Source: Marinomonas sp. CT5 (lineage in GTDB: Bacteria > Pseudomonadota > Gammaproteobacteria > Pseudomonadales > Marinomonadaceae). From it: DNA of 64,000 bases. The DNA lies in contig NZ_CP025572.1 of NCBI RefSeq assembly GCF_018336975.1, positions 1,804,716-1,868,715 on the forward strand, written 5' to 3'. Below are positions 51,876 through 60,312 of this stretch, piece after piece (position 1 is the first letter of the stretch; each line of letters opens with the position of its first letter). The notes beneath the pieces were generated by a model. The model was not told the origin of the DNA, did not search any database, and saw nothing but the letters and a program-made list of their open reading frames with translations. Made by a program: the position numbers and the translations under genes.

Positions 51876-53276
51876 ATGAATACAATTATGGGCATTAGCA
51901 AAGATACATTTGATCAAGCTTGTTTGGCGCATCCAAAATACAAGGCATTGGCTCATATAATTGAGCAGGCGATACAATCAGGCGAATTACCTGATAAACA
52001 AAAGTTGCCTGCGCAAAGGTTGTTAGCCGACAAACTTGAGATTACTCATGGCACGGTGACCAGAGCGTATGATTTGCTGGAAAAGAAAGGTTTGGTGAAC
52101 GCAAAGTTGGGAGCAGGCACTTATGTAAATCTTCCAAGCTCCTTTGTGACTAGTGATGTGCCAGCCATTAAGGAATACGATTTTGCCTCCAGTATGCAGC
52201 CTATGTTAGGTCAGCAAATGTTGGTGAAAAATGCGCTAAACGAATTGGCGCAAGATCTTATTTCAATAGAAGAGGTGATGACTTATTCGCCAAATGGCTT
52301 ACGAAAGCATCGGCAAATATTCAGCGATTGGCTTGCTTCTAAGCAGATTCAAATTGATAAAGATGACATTGCTTTCACCCAAGGTGCCCAACAAGGGATT
52401 TATACTTGCCTGCAAATTCTCACCAAAGAAAATGACTACATTCTTCATGAAGAGTTAGCATACCCTGGGGTATTTCGAGCAGCAGAAGCCCGCGGCGTTA
52501 ATCCGTTAAGTGTGCCGCTAACGGCGGAAGGGTTGGATTTGGTGGTATTAGAAGAATACTGTCAGAAGTTTCGCCCAAAAGTGCTGTACATCACACCTAA
52601 TATTCAAAATCCGACTAATATTCAGTACTCAGAAACGCAGCTAAGGGCAATAGTTAAGTTAAGTGAGAAATATCAGTTTTATATTATTGAAGATGATGTG
52701 AATTATTGCCTACCAGAAAATTGGAAAGTGCCGTTACAGCAGCAAGCCCCAGATCGAATATTCTATCTTTCCAGTCTCTCTAAATATGTGGCGGGTGGTT
52801 TAAGAATTGCTTTTTGTTTGGTTCCTAAACAATGGCAACAAGCCTTTAATATGAGCATTCATAGTCAGTGTTGGATGGTATCGACACTAAACTTCGAATT
52901 GGCCACTCGTTTCTTAAGAAGTGAAAATTTTCAACATAATCAGTCCCTTCTAGAAGGTGAGATGCGTTATCGGCAAGACGCTTTTCATGCACTGGTTGAA
53001 AAGCATGGTTTGCGCTCTCGGACTGGCGGTTTGAATGCTTGGTTGACGTTACCAAGTCATATTAATGTGAACCAACTGAATAATTTTTTTGCATCAAAAA
53101 ATATCAAAGTCAGAACCGCCGATTTGTTTCGTTGTCCTACTGCGTCCTTACCTTCGGTTAATTCTTTTAGAGTGTCTTTAGGTGGCTTTAATTCAAGAGT
53201 TGATTTTGAAAATGCGCTTTCTGAGTTTGAAAATGCCTTAATACAATTCAACAGCCAAGAAGATATTGTTATTTGA
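51876..53276 (+). CDS. MocR-family regulator (GntR winged helix fused to aminotransferase fold)
   Basis: A 466-residue regulator with an N-terminal GntR winged helix (residues ~15-85; KLPAQRLLADKLEITHGTVT) and a PLP-binding aminotransferase-like domain with the cofactor lysine in YLSSLSKYVAGGLR and the DDVNYCL aspartate. Such proteins sense amino-compounds or pyridoxal phosphate. The start is uncertain: ATG at 51876 or 51888, neither with a ribosome site; a TTG at 51855 is unlikely because a -10-like TACAAT lies just upstream. It likely controls the divergent LysE exporter. Confidence 0.88.
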   Translation: MNTIMGISKDTFDQACLAHPKYKALAHIIEQAIQSGELPDKQKLPAQRLLADKLEITHGTVTRAYDLLEKKGLVNAKLGAGTYVNLPSSFVTSDVPAIKEYDFASSMQPMLGQQMLVKNALNELAQDLISIEEVMTYSPNGLRKHRQIFSDWLASKQIQIDKDDIAFTQGAQQGIYTCLQILTKENDYILHEELAYPGVFRAAEARGVNPLSVPLTAEGLDLVVLEEYCQKFRPKVLYITPNIQNPTNIQYSETQLRAIVKLSEKYQFYIIEDDVNYCLPENWKVPLQQQAPDRIFYLSSLSKYVAGGLRIAFCLVPKQWQQAFNMSIHSQCWMVSTLNFELATRFLRSENFQHNQSLLEGEMRYRQDAFHALVEKHGLRSRTGGLNAWLTLPSHINVNQLNNFFASKNIKVRTADLFRCPTASLPSVNSFRVSLGGFNSRVDFENALSEFENALIQFNSQEDIVI

Positions 53277-53339
53277 TATTTTGAATCAAACCTTATTTAA
53301 AAAGGCCATCATAGGGATTTTATGATGGCCTCTTGGCGG

Positions 53340-54326
53340 TTATTTATCTACAAAATTAGCCTGAATACGTTGGGTCAAAAAGTCTGCTGCACTGATGGGT
53401 TGGTAGCGTTTGGCTGGGCCTTGGATGATCTGCGTTTTATTGGCTTGGCAAAAGAAGGCAATAGAATGGCGACTGCCGCAGTATTCATTGATACGTGGCA
53501 AGCGAACCCTATGTAGGTTGGATTTAAGCTGGTCATCACTCCATCGCATCAACATATCACCAATGTTACAGGTGATCACATTGGCAATGGGTGGAATGCT
53601 GGTCCAGCGTTGCGTATCGGCTTCTGCTCCTGGGCAAACTTGTAAGCCGCCATGGCCTTCGTGTTGGAACAATAGCGTTAAACAATCGAAATCGGTATGA
53701 GCACCAGCGCGCCAAATATTACCTTGCTCATTGACGCCCTCTGTTGGGTAATAGTGCAGTAAGCGTAATGTGCTTTGGTAGTCGGTTTGGTTTGGGTCGT
53801 GTGCTTGGGTAAAAAAGTCTCTAGCAAAGCCAAGTTTGTCTGTAAAACAGGATAGGACTTTCATGCCCACTTCCCAGCATTGTTTTTCAAAGCGTAGAGT
53901 GTTGGCTTGAAAGTTTGGCAACTCGTCTTCAGTCGGCCACAAATTATCCATGTGGTATTGGGTAATCTGATAAGATTCTTTTTGGTCTTTGGTGCCAGTA
54001 GAAGGGCGGATTTGACTGCGACTTTCCCATCCTGCATTGACGCTTTTGGGGCGAGGATATTGGCTCTTGATGCTTTCTGGTAGGTTAAAGAAACGCTCTG
54101 ATTCTTTGAAGGCGGCGTCTATATCTTGCGGATCTATGCCGTGATTACTTAATTGGAAAAAGCCGATTTGCGTGGCCGCTAGCCAAAGTTGTTCGGTGAT
54201 TTCTTCTCGACGATTTTCAAAATCGCTCATATCTATGATGCGAATTTCTCGGTCGTTGGTGTCTTCCCCTTTACCACCAAAAGTGGTTTCGCGTTGTAGT
54301 TCTTCAAGTGAATATGAATGTGTCAT
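53340..54326 (-). CDS. Isopenicillin-N-synthase-like Fe(II)/2-oxoglutarate oxygenase
   Basis: A 328-residue oxygenase. The iron ligands are the His and Asp of AGAHTDFDCLTLLF and the His of SNLHRVRLP; the RHSIAFF arginine and serine fit 2-oxoglutarate binding. The N-terminal DIOX_N-like part includes FQLSNHGI. ATG at 54326 behind GGGAGAAAA. It is downstream of a purine-type deaminase and an ABC importer in a purine island. Fungal thymine 7-hydroxylase belongs to the same superfamily, so a nucleobase substrate is plausible; this is an inference. Confidence 0.85.
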   Translation of the reverse strand: MTHSYSLEELQRETTFGGKGEDTNDREIRIIDMSDFENRREEITEQLWLAATQIGFFQLSNHGIDPQDIDAAFKESERFFNLPESIKSQYPRPKSVNAGWESRSQIRPSTGTKDQKESYQITQYHMDNLWPTEDELPNFQANTLRFEKQCWEVGMKVLSCFTDKLGFARDFFTQAHDPNQTDYQSTLRLLHYYPTEGVNEQGNIWRAGAHTDFDCLTLLFQHEGHGGLQVCPGAEADTQRWTSIPPIANVITCNIGDMLMRWSDDQLKSNLHRVRLPRINEYCGSRHSIAFFCQANKTQIIQGPAKRYQPISAADFLTQRIQANFVDK

Positions 54327-54358
54327 GGTTTTCTCCCATTCTCCTAGGTTGAAAATAA

Positions 54359-54377
54359 CTAGGCGTTTTGCCTAGTG
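54359..54377 (-). terminator. Hairpin between deaminase and oxygenase genes
   Basis: Perfect 7-bp stem ACTAGGC / GCCTAGT with loop GTTTT; on the minus strand TTATTTTC follows. Could partly terminate the upstream transcript or stabilise a processed mRNA. Confidence 0.45.
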
Positions 54378-54468
54378 GAAAATGGAGCAATGACCTGATG
54401 CATTTCTTTTGAAAAACATCTGACTGCTTCTACTCCGGTTATTGCTATTGATTGGTTAACGCTTTTAT

Positions 54469-54945
54469 TTACCAAACCCCCTCATGCAATTTTGCGGCCT
54501 CTTCTTCAAGGCAAGGCCCAATGACTTCAACTTGTCGTTGGCCTGATTCAAAGACGGTTCGACAAGGTAACGCCAAGGTTGGGTTTTCTGGGTGATTGCC
54601 CGTGATTTGTTTTAAGCTGTCTTCGCTTAGCCCGTATACCAGACGCCCAAGTCCCGCCCAATAAGCTGAGCCTGCGCACATCGCACAGGGTTCTGCGGAA
54701 ACATACATGGTGCATTTTACGAGAAAATCAGGGCGATACGCTTTGCTTGCGCGCGTCATTAACTTGCGCTCTGCATGGCCTGTCATATCGAAATCAGGCA
54801 AGTAGCCGTTGACTTGGGTCATCAGTACATTGTCTTTATCGTCTACCAAAATCGCCGCAAAGGGATGAATACCTTGTTGTTTGGCTTCCTCGGCAAGCGC
54901 AAAGCTTTGGCGTAAAAAATCGGTGTCTTTAGTGTTTAATGTCAT
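54469..54945 (-). CDS. Cytidine-deaminase-fold base deaminase, probably guanine deaminase
   Basis: A 158-residue zinc deaminase with GHAERKLM (zinc His and catalytic Glu) and EPCAMCAGSAYWAG (two zinc Cys). The length and the C-terminal region with VFESGQRQVEVIGP resemble B. subtilis-type guanine deaminases rather than tRNA adenosine deaminases. In a purine island it most likely turns guanine into xanthine, feeding xanthine dehydrogenase. Its specificity could also be for another base. It sits 53 bp downstream of the ABC permease gene on the same strand. Confidence 0.82.
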   Translation of the reverse strand: MTLNTKDTDFLRQSFALAEEAKQQGIHPFAAILVDDKDNVLMTQVNGYLPDFDMTGHAERKLMTRASKAYRPDFLVKCTMYVSAEPCAMCAGSAYWAGLGRLVYGLSEDSLKQITGNHPENPTLALPCRTVFESGQRQVEVIGPCLEEEAAKLHEGVW

Positions 54946-54998
54946 ATCTGTCTCTATAGTTGAGGTTCTTACGATGTCATGAGCGCAATAATCGCAAA

Positions 54999-55790
54999 CT
55001 ATTTCTTCTTAGGAAGGCTCCACGGAAACCACCACGCCTGAATCCATTGAATCGATTTAAACAGCAATAAACTGATAATCGACAAGAAAATAAGTCCAGC
55101 AAAAGCTTGTGGAATTTTAAAGAAAGACGTGGAGAACTGAATGAAATAGCCCAACCCTTCCTCTGCGGCGACAAATTCCGCTACCACAGCACCAATGATG
55201 GCTAAAGTGATGGATACTCGAAGGCCACTAAAAATATGAGGGATCGCATAAGGAATGCGAATCTGCCAAGTTTCTCGGTAGCGTGGAGCGCGTAAAGATT
55301 GGCTCAGTTCGATCATTTCGGGTGGGGTTTCTAACATGCCCGTTGTGGTGGATACCACCAGAGGAAAGAAGGTGATCAAGCAGGTGATTAGCACGCGAGA
55401 TGGATCTTCTGTGCCCAGCAAGACAATGATCAAAGGCGCAACGGCCACCACTGGCGTCGATTGAATCACGATCAAAGCGGGATAAAGAACACGGTTCATC
55501 AATTCGGAACGCATCATGCCAATAGACAAGGGAATCGCAATGAGAATAGACAGAGCAAAGCCCATTAGCGCAACCCGTAACGTGGCCCAAAGGTGTGTTA
55601 GCCAGCGAGAAAATTCCACATCAAAAAACGCCATAAATATCGCGGATGGAGAGGGCAGAATGTAATTTGGCACATTGCCCGCGCGACAGATTAATTCCCA
55701 CACCAGCACAAGACCGATAAAGAACAAACCCGGAGCGAAGCGATTGGCCTGTTGAGTAAGCCAAGATTTAGGCTGGTACGTTGGGTTCAT
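54999..55790 (-). CDS. ABC transporter permease (SsuC/ThiX type)
   Basis: A 263-residue membrane protein with six transmembrane segments and the binding-protein-dependent loop ELSQSLRAPRYRETWQIRIP. It pairs with the NMT1-type binding protein. Its start overlaps the end of the ATPase gene by 23 bp. Confidence 0.9.
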   Translation of the reverse strand: MNPTYQPKSWLTQQANRFAPGLFFIGLVLVWELICRAGNVPNYILPSPSAIFMAFFDVEFSRWLTHLWATLRVALMGFALSILIAIPLSIGMMRSELMNRVLYPALIVIQSTPVVAVAPLIIVLLGTEDPSRVLITCLITFFPLVVSTTTGMLETPPEMIELSQSLRAPRYRETWQIRIPYAIPHIFSGLRVSITLAIIGAVVAEFVAAEEGLGYFIQFSTSFFKIPQAFAGLIFLSIISLLLFKSIQWIQAWWFPWSLPKKK

Positions 55791-56559
55791 AAATATAGCC
55801 TCTAATTAAATCGGTTAGCTCTGCAAAGCGAGGGGAGTTAATGGTTTTGGAAGAACGTGGGCGTGGTAAATCCACCTCGATCAAATCTAAAACCGTGCCG
55901 GGACGTTTGCTCATGACCAAAATACGGTCAGATAACAACACGGCTTCGCTGATTGAGTGAGTGATAAACAACACGGTTTTTGGGTTCTTTTTCCAAATAT
56001 CGAGCAAGTCAAAACCGATTTGCTCTCGTGTTAAGGCATCCAGCGCCGAAAATGGCTCATCCATCAAAAGAATGTCTGGGTTGAGCAAGAGCGCGCGAAC
56101 AATGCCAACGCGTTGTTGCATACCACCAGATAATTCGTCTGGCATCTTGTCGGCAAACTGAGTAAGACCAGCCATTTCTAACAACTCGTTGGCGCGTTTT
56201 TCATCGCTGGCGGAGTAGCTGCCGTATTTGTGTTTGAGCGGAAACAACACGTTTTTACGCACTGTTAGCCAAGGCAATAAGTTGGCCTTTTGAAAAACGA
56301 TGCCCACGTCATCACGAGGTTCCGTTACTGGTAAATTGAATACTGACACTTCACCGTGGGAAGGAATCAATAATCCTGCCACCATGCGTAATAGGGTTGA
56401 TTTACCGCAGCCAGAAGGCCCTACCACCGCCACGAATTCGTGACGATGAATATCCAGATCTATGTCTTGCACAACCATCGGGGTATCTGGATGTGGGTCA
56501 TATTTATGACCCACATTTTTCATACTAACGTAAGCTGCTTTAGTATCGCTGTTTTGCAT
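55768..56559 (-). CDS. ABC transporter ATP-binding protein (SsuB/TauB type)
   Basis: A 263-residue ATPase with Walker A GPSGCGKST, signature LSGGMQQRVGIVRAL, Walker B ILLMDEPFSALDAL and FITHSISEAVLLSDR. The pattern is that of nitrate/sulfonate/pyrimidine-precursor importers. It begins 4 bp after the binding-protein gene, behind GGAG. Confidence 0.92.
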   Translation of the reverse strand: MQNSDTKAAYVSMKNVGHKYDPHPDTPMVVQDIDLDIHRHEFVAVVGPSGCGKSTLLRMVAGLLIPSHGEVSVFNLPVTEPRDDVGIVFQKANLLPWLTVRKNVLFPLKHKYGSYSASDEKRANELLEMAGLTQFADKMPDELSGGMQQRVGIVRALLLNPDILLMDEPFSALDALTREQIGFDLLDIWKKNPKTVLFITHSISEAVLLSDRILVMSKRPGTVLDLIEVDLPRPRSSKTINSPRFAELTDLIRGYIYEPNVPA

Positions 56560-56563
56560 CTTA

Positions 56564-57559
56564 CTACTCCGGTTTGAAACTGCTGTTTACGGCCGTTTTG
56601 GGGTCAATAGCGTCTGTGCTTAAACCATTCGCTTCTGCCACGTACTCCCAGGTTTTTTGAATTCGCTCATCGGTGAAATTACCAAAGCCGTCTTGTTTGG
56701 TGACATCGTTATAGACCAAGTTGTAAATGCTCTTAATTTGGGCAGAGACAATACTGGCATCCACTTCTGGCACCATTTTATGTAAATCGATCCCAGCTTG
56801 GTCGGGATGCGCGTAGGTAAATTTAATGGACTTGGCAAAGGCTTTAATGAAGCGTTTTGCGACGTCTGGACGTTCTTTCAAAAAGCGTTCAGAGGCCAAA
56901 ACAGATGAGCTATACAGGGATAAACCCGAGTTTGACCAAGGCATTTCGATGAGTTCTTTGCCTGCTCCTTTTGCTTGTGCGTCATAAAGTGCTGTATTGG
57001 TAACCCAAGCAATAATGGCATCAGCATTACCCGTGATCATCATGGGAGCCAAGGCACCCGGATCCGATTTCACTAATTTAATATCGCTTTCGCTCAATCC
57101 GTTTTGCTTTAAAACCAAAGGTAAAAATGCGTTGGATGAGGTGAAAGGTGAGGTAGCGACTTTTTTGCCTTTCAAATCTTTAATGGACTTAATGCCGCTG
57201 CTTTTGAGTACGAAAAAGGCATGTGGCGCTTGGGTGAAATAGGGATAAACGGCGACTACAGGCACATCAGCTTGCGCTTTAGCAGCCATTAACGCACCAA
57301 TATCCGAGCTGCCAATATCCGATTGCCCTGTTGCCATCTTGGTCAAAGCATCAGTCGATCCACGACCACTGGCAATTTTGACTTCCAAATCTTCGTCAGC
57401 AAAGAAACCTTGTTGAATACCAACATAAACTGGCGCTTTATCACCACCCGGTAACCAGTCTAATTGGAAGGTCACCTGATCTGCCGCCATGACAGAAGTG
57501 CTTGAGATGATACTGGCTAAAAGAGTCAATCGAATTGCTGTTTTCTTTGCCGCTTTCAT
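56564..57559 (-). CDS. NMT1/THI5-like periplasmic binding protein
   Basis: A 331-residue protein with a signal peptide (AIRLTLLASIISSTSVMAAD) and NMT1-type fold (FQLDWLPGGDKAPVYVGIQQ, GRGSTDALTKMATGQSDIG). Relatives bind hydroxymethylpyrimidine, sulfonates or nucleobases. First gene of the minus-strand importer operon, followed by deaminase and oxygenase genes, so a purine or related base is the likely ligand. The ATG at 57559 gives the correct 7-base spacing to GGAG; the one at 57565 would be too close. Confidence 0.9.
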   Translation of the reverse strand: MKAAKKTAIRLTLLASIISSTSVMAADQVTFQLDWLPGGDKAPVYVGIQQGFFADEDLEVKIASGRGSTDALTKMATGQSDIGSSDIGALMAAKAQADVPVVAVYPYFTQAPHAFFVLKSSGIKSIKDLKGKKVATSPFTSSNAFLPLVLKQNGLSESDIKLVKSDPGALAPMMITGNADAIIAWVTNTALYDAQAKGAGKELIEMPWSNSGLSLYSSSVLASERFLKERPDVAKRFIKAFAKSIKFTYAHPDQAGIDLHKMVPEVDASIVSAQIKSIYNLVYNDVTKQDGFGNFTDERIQKTWEYVAEANGLSTDAIDPKTAVNSSFKPE

Positions 57560-57565
57560 AAACAT

Positions 57566-57878
57566 ACTCCATACAATTAATAGGGCTTAAAGACTCACTT
57601 GTTTCACTGTTTTTTTATTTAGCAACAATCGTTCCATAAACTTTTTAGCGTATTGAAAAATATTTAACTGTTTGAAATATATAAAAATATTTTTTACTCA
57701 AGGTTGAAAGTAGCTGATGCTCGCAGCTTTTAGGGGGGAGATGAAACAAAACGGTGCGCTGGAAAATGGTTTTAGGTGCAATACTAGGGGAGAACACTGA
57801 AGGTCGTTTGCTGTGTATTGCTACTCTAAGCGGAGGTATTCTAATGAATGGGCTAATTGATGTTAATTAAAGGTAATT
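57566..57878. other. Intergenic region upstream of the base importer
   Basis: The left part is very AT-rich (57600-57710) and should contain the importer promoter. No clear operator was recognised. On the plus strand GGAGG precedes a seven-codon open frame (57844-57867), too short to call. Confidence 0.35.
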
Positions 57879-58358
57879 TTAGGGGGGCGAAGTGGATGAG
57901 GCTTGTTTTTGACGTTTGCTGTAGAGCACGCTTGCCATGTAGCAAACCACGATGACATTAAGCAAAAATACGCAGATAGTTAAAATTTGCGGGTGAAAAA
58001 TTATTTCGTAGATTTCAAATGGTAAATAGATTGCCCCGCTTAGTAAGGCAAACCATTCAGTCCACACAAACGCTTTCCATAAACCATAGGCTTCAACGAA
58101 TCGCACCAACGAATAAGCAATAGCGCCCAAAGCGATTAGGGTCATATTGCTGTCTGTAATTGAACTTGCTGCATGGATGAAAACACTTGGGTAGTGGCTC
58201 GCTGGATTCAAGTGTGCATGAGAGACGATGGATTCAGCGATTTTTTGTAAGTTCTCTCCTGCTAATACGTGGATTCCAAACCCTACGACAAGAGACATTA
58301 AGCCTTTAAATGCTTCTATCAATGCAATGGCTTTTAGCCCATTTTTGGATGATGTCAT
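57879..58358 (-). CDS. DUF2127 family membrane protein
   Basis: A 159-residue membrane protein with four hydrophobic segments. The opening GLKAIALIEAFKGLMSLVVG and central RFVEAYGLWKAFVWTEWFAL match DUF2127. Function unknown. It lies between the base importer and xanthine dehydrogenase but is a separate minus-strand unit, with no evident link to purine metabolism. Confidence 0.8.
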   Translation of the reverse strand: MTSSKNGLKAIALIEAFKGLMSLVVGFGIHVLAGENLQKIAESIVSHAHLNPASHYPSVFIHAASSITDSNMTLIALGAIAYSLVRFVEAYGLWKAFVWTEWFALLSGAIYLPFEIYEIIFHPQILTICVFLLNVIVVCYMASVLYSKRQKQASSTSPP

Positions 58359-58812
58359 TTTGATCTCTTAGTTAAGCCTAATAATATATTTTTAGAAGCC
58401 AAATACATCGCTTCTGTACGCTTGTCTTTATGAGTTGAGTTCTAATACTGATAGTAAAGCGTATGCTAAGTTATAGCAGTATAAAGACAATAGATTGTTG
58501 AAAAATAAATATTATTTACGGTCATTTGAAAAGCGTCTTTGGGTTTCTTTTCATTTAGGTGCTAAGACGGAATAGCTTATGCTTTGTATTAAGGGCCTTT
58601 TAAAAAGAACCAACATCGTTTGGCTTGTTGTTTGCTGTTGATCTAAAGCGGGACATCGCTAGGTCGTTTTCTTATGCAAGAAAACAAGAAAAGATCGTCT
58701 AGATCGCTTGTTCAGTCTGAATTATTAGTTTTTAATTAAAACTCTGTACGATTGGTCAAGTTTTTGCATTTCAATGACTATGACTCATACCATTTTACAT
58801 AAGGAGCGCGCT
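58359..58812. promoter_or_regulatory. Divergent promoter region DUF2127 / xdhA
   Basis: 454 bp without a gene. It contains a perfect inverted repeat GTTTTCTT-ATGC-AAGAAAAC (58666-58685), directly followed by AAGAAAAG, and the xdhA ribosome site AAGGAG at 58801-58806. No sigma-70 hexamers of good quality were seen. Confidence 0.45.
58666..58685. promoter_or_regulatory. Palindrome upstream of xdhA
   Basis: Perfect 8-bp arms GTTTTCTT / AAGAAAAC with a 4-base centre, about 130 bp before the xdhA start. Candidate operator for the xanthine dehydrogenase operon; no T-run, so not a terminator. Confidence 0.45.
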
Positions 58813-60312
58813 TTGCAATTTATATTAAACGATGAACTCATCGAAGATGATACGCTCCCTAGCGACTTTACGGCTTTACGTTATCTAAGAGAAAAGCGTG
58901 GTTTAACAGGGACAAAAGAGGGTTGTGCATCAGGAGATTGTGGTGCGTGTACGCTTCTTATTGGTGCATTGGAAGACGGTAGATTGAGATATTCGACATT
59001 AAACTCTTGTATTACACCAATGCAATCCTTGGCAGGTAAACATATAGTCTCGGTTGAATATTTATCTAAAGTAGATGATTTGCACCCAGCCCAGCAAGCC
59101 ATGGTGGAATCTCATGGTTCTCAGTGCGGTTTTTGCACACCGGGTTTCGTTGTGTCTCTAGCGGGTCTTTATGAGAACAAACAAAGCGATGATCAACCTA
59201 TAGACCGTGACGCCGTATGTGATGCGATATCGGGTAATTTGTGTCGTTGTACAGGTTATCGACCGATTATTGATGCGGGCTTGTCGATGATTAAGGTGCA
59301 AGAATCAAAAGAGACGCCATTCATTGAATTAATGGGCAAGAATGACAAGATCAAAAAACTGCTCGAAAGCCTACAAAGTGAGCCGCACAACAGCAATACC
59401 TATTTACAACCCACCGATTTAGAGCAGCTTGCCCAGGCCTTGGTGGCTCACCCGGAAGCGATGTTAATCGCCGGTGGTACGGATTTGATGCTGGAGAATA
59501 CACAGCGTTATCGTGACTTTGAGACCTTGATCGATGTGTCCTGTGTGTCTGAGTTAAAACATATTCATATCGGTGAGACGGCGTTGAGTATAGGCGCTGC
59601 CGTGACTTACAGTGAACTGGAAAGCTTCAGTAAAACACTGTACCCACATATTTATGCGTTACTCAGCCGTATTGCTTCTCGCCAAATTCGTAACCGCGGA
59701 ACGATAGGCGGCAACATTGCCAATGCCTCCCCGATTGCCGATTTACCGCCATTATTACTGGCGTTTGATGCTGAGATTCAATTACTGAAAAACGACGGTA
59801 GTACGCGAGTTGTCAATATCGCCGACTTTTACCAAGGCTACAAACAAACCCAATTAGCGGAAGATGAAATGATCGCTTCGTTCGATTTGCCTCTTGATAA
59901 ACTCGCGCAATTCCATCGTTTTTATAAAGTCTCCAAACGTATGGAAGATGATATTTCCAGCGTGATGTTAGCAGTTCGATTTGAAGAGAAAGACGGTGTA
60001 TTAACGGACGTACGTTTAGCCTTTGGTGGCATGGCGGCGACACCGATTCGTGGGATGAAAGCAGAAGCGGCGCTGCAAGGCAAAACGCTTAATGACGAGC
60101 AAGCCTTACACCAAGCCATTGCCGCACTGCGCAGCGAACTCACACCGATGAGCGACATGCGAGCGAGTGCTGAGTATCGTCTCGATATGGCTTGTAACCT
60201 AGTGCATAAGGCTTGGTTGGAATTAAATGGCACGAATGTGGTGACTTTCTCTGGTCATCCTTTTAATGATGCCTCGCTATCGACAGACATGGAGGCAAGC
60301 ACTCATGCGTAA
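58813..60312 (+). CDS. xdhA: Xanthine dehydrogenase small subunit (FeS/FAD)
   Basis: A 499-residue subunit with two [2Fe-2S] clusters and FAD. Cluster I: Cys38, Cys43, Cys46, Cys66 (CASGDCGACT). Cluster II: Cys105, Cys108, Cys144, Cys146. The FAD domain starts at about residue 185 with LIAGGTDLML and RNRGTIGGNIANASPIADLP. The TTG at 58813 was chosen, not the ATG at 58774: it has AAGGAG at ideal distance and gives the family N-terminus MQFILNDEL. The stop overlaps xdhB by 8 bp. Confidence 0.92.
   Translation: MQFILNDELIEDDTLPSDFTALRYLREKRGLTGTKEGCASGDCGACTLLIGALEDGRLRYSTLNSCITPMQSLAGKHIVSVEYLSKVDDLHPAQQAMVESHGSQCGFCTPGFVVSLAGLYENKQSDDQPIDRDAVCDAISGNLCRCTGYRPIIDAGLSMIKVQESKETPFIELMGKNDKIKKLLESLQSEPHNSNTYLQPTDLEQLAQALVAHPEAMLIAGGTDLMLENTQRYRDFETLIDVSCVSELKHIHIGETALSIGAAVTYSELESFSKTLYPHIYALLSRIASRQIRNRGTIGGNIANASPIADLPPLLLAFDAEIQLLKNDGSTRVVNIADFYQGYKQTQLAEDEMIASFDLPLDKLAQFHRFYKVSKRMEDDISSVMLAVRFEEKDGVLTDVRLAFGGMAATPIRGMKAEAALQGKTLNDEQALHQAIAALRSELTPMSDMRASAEYRLDMACNLVHKAWLELNGTNVVTFSGHPFNDASLSTDMEASTHA

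Noticed and set aside
57844..57867. Seven-codon frame behind GGAGG, possible leader peptide
   Set aside because: No downstream plus-strand gene until xdhA about 950 bp away and an opposite gene lies between; probably chance.
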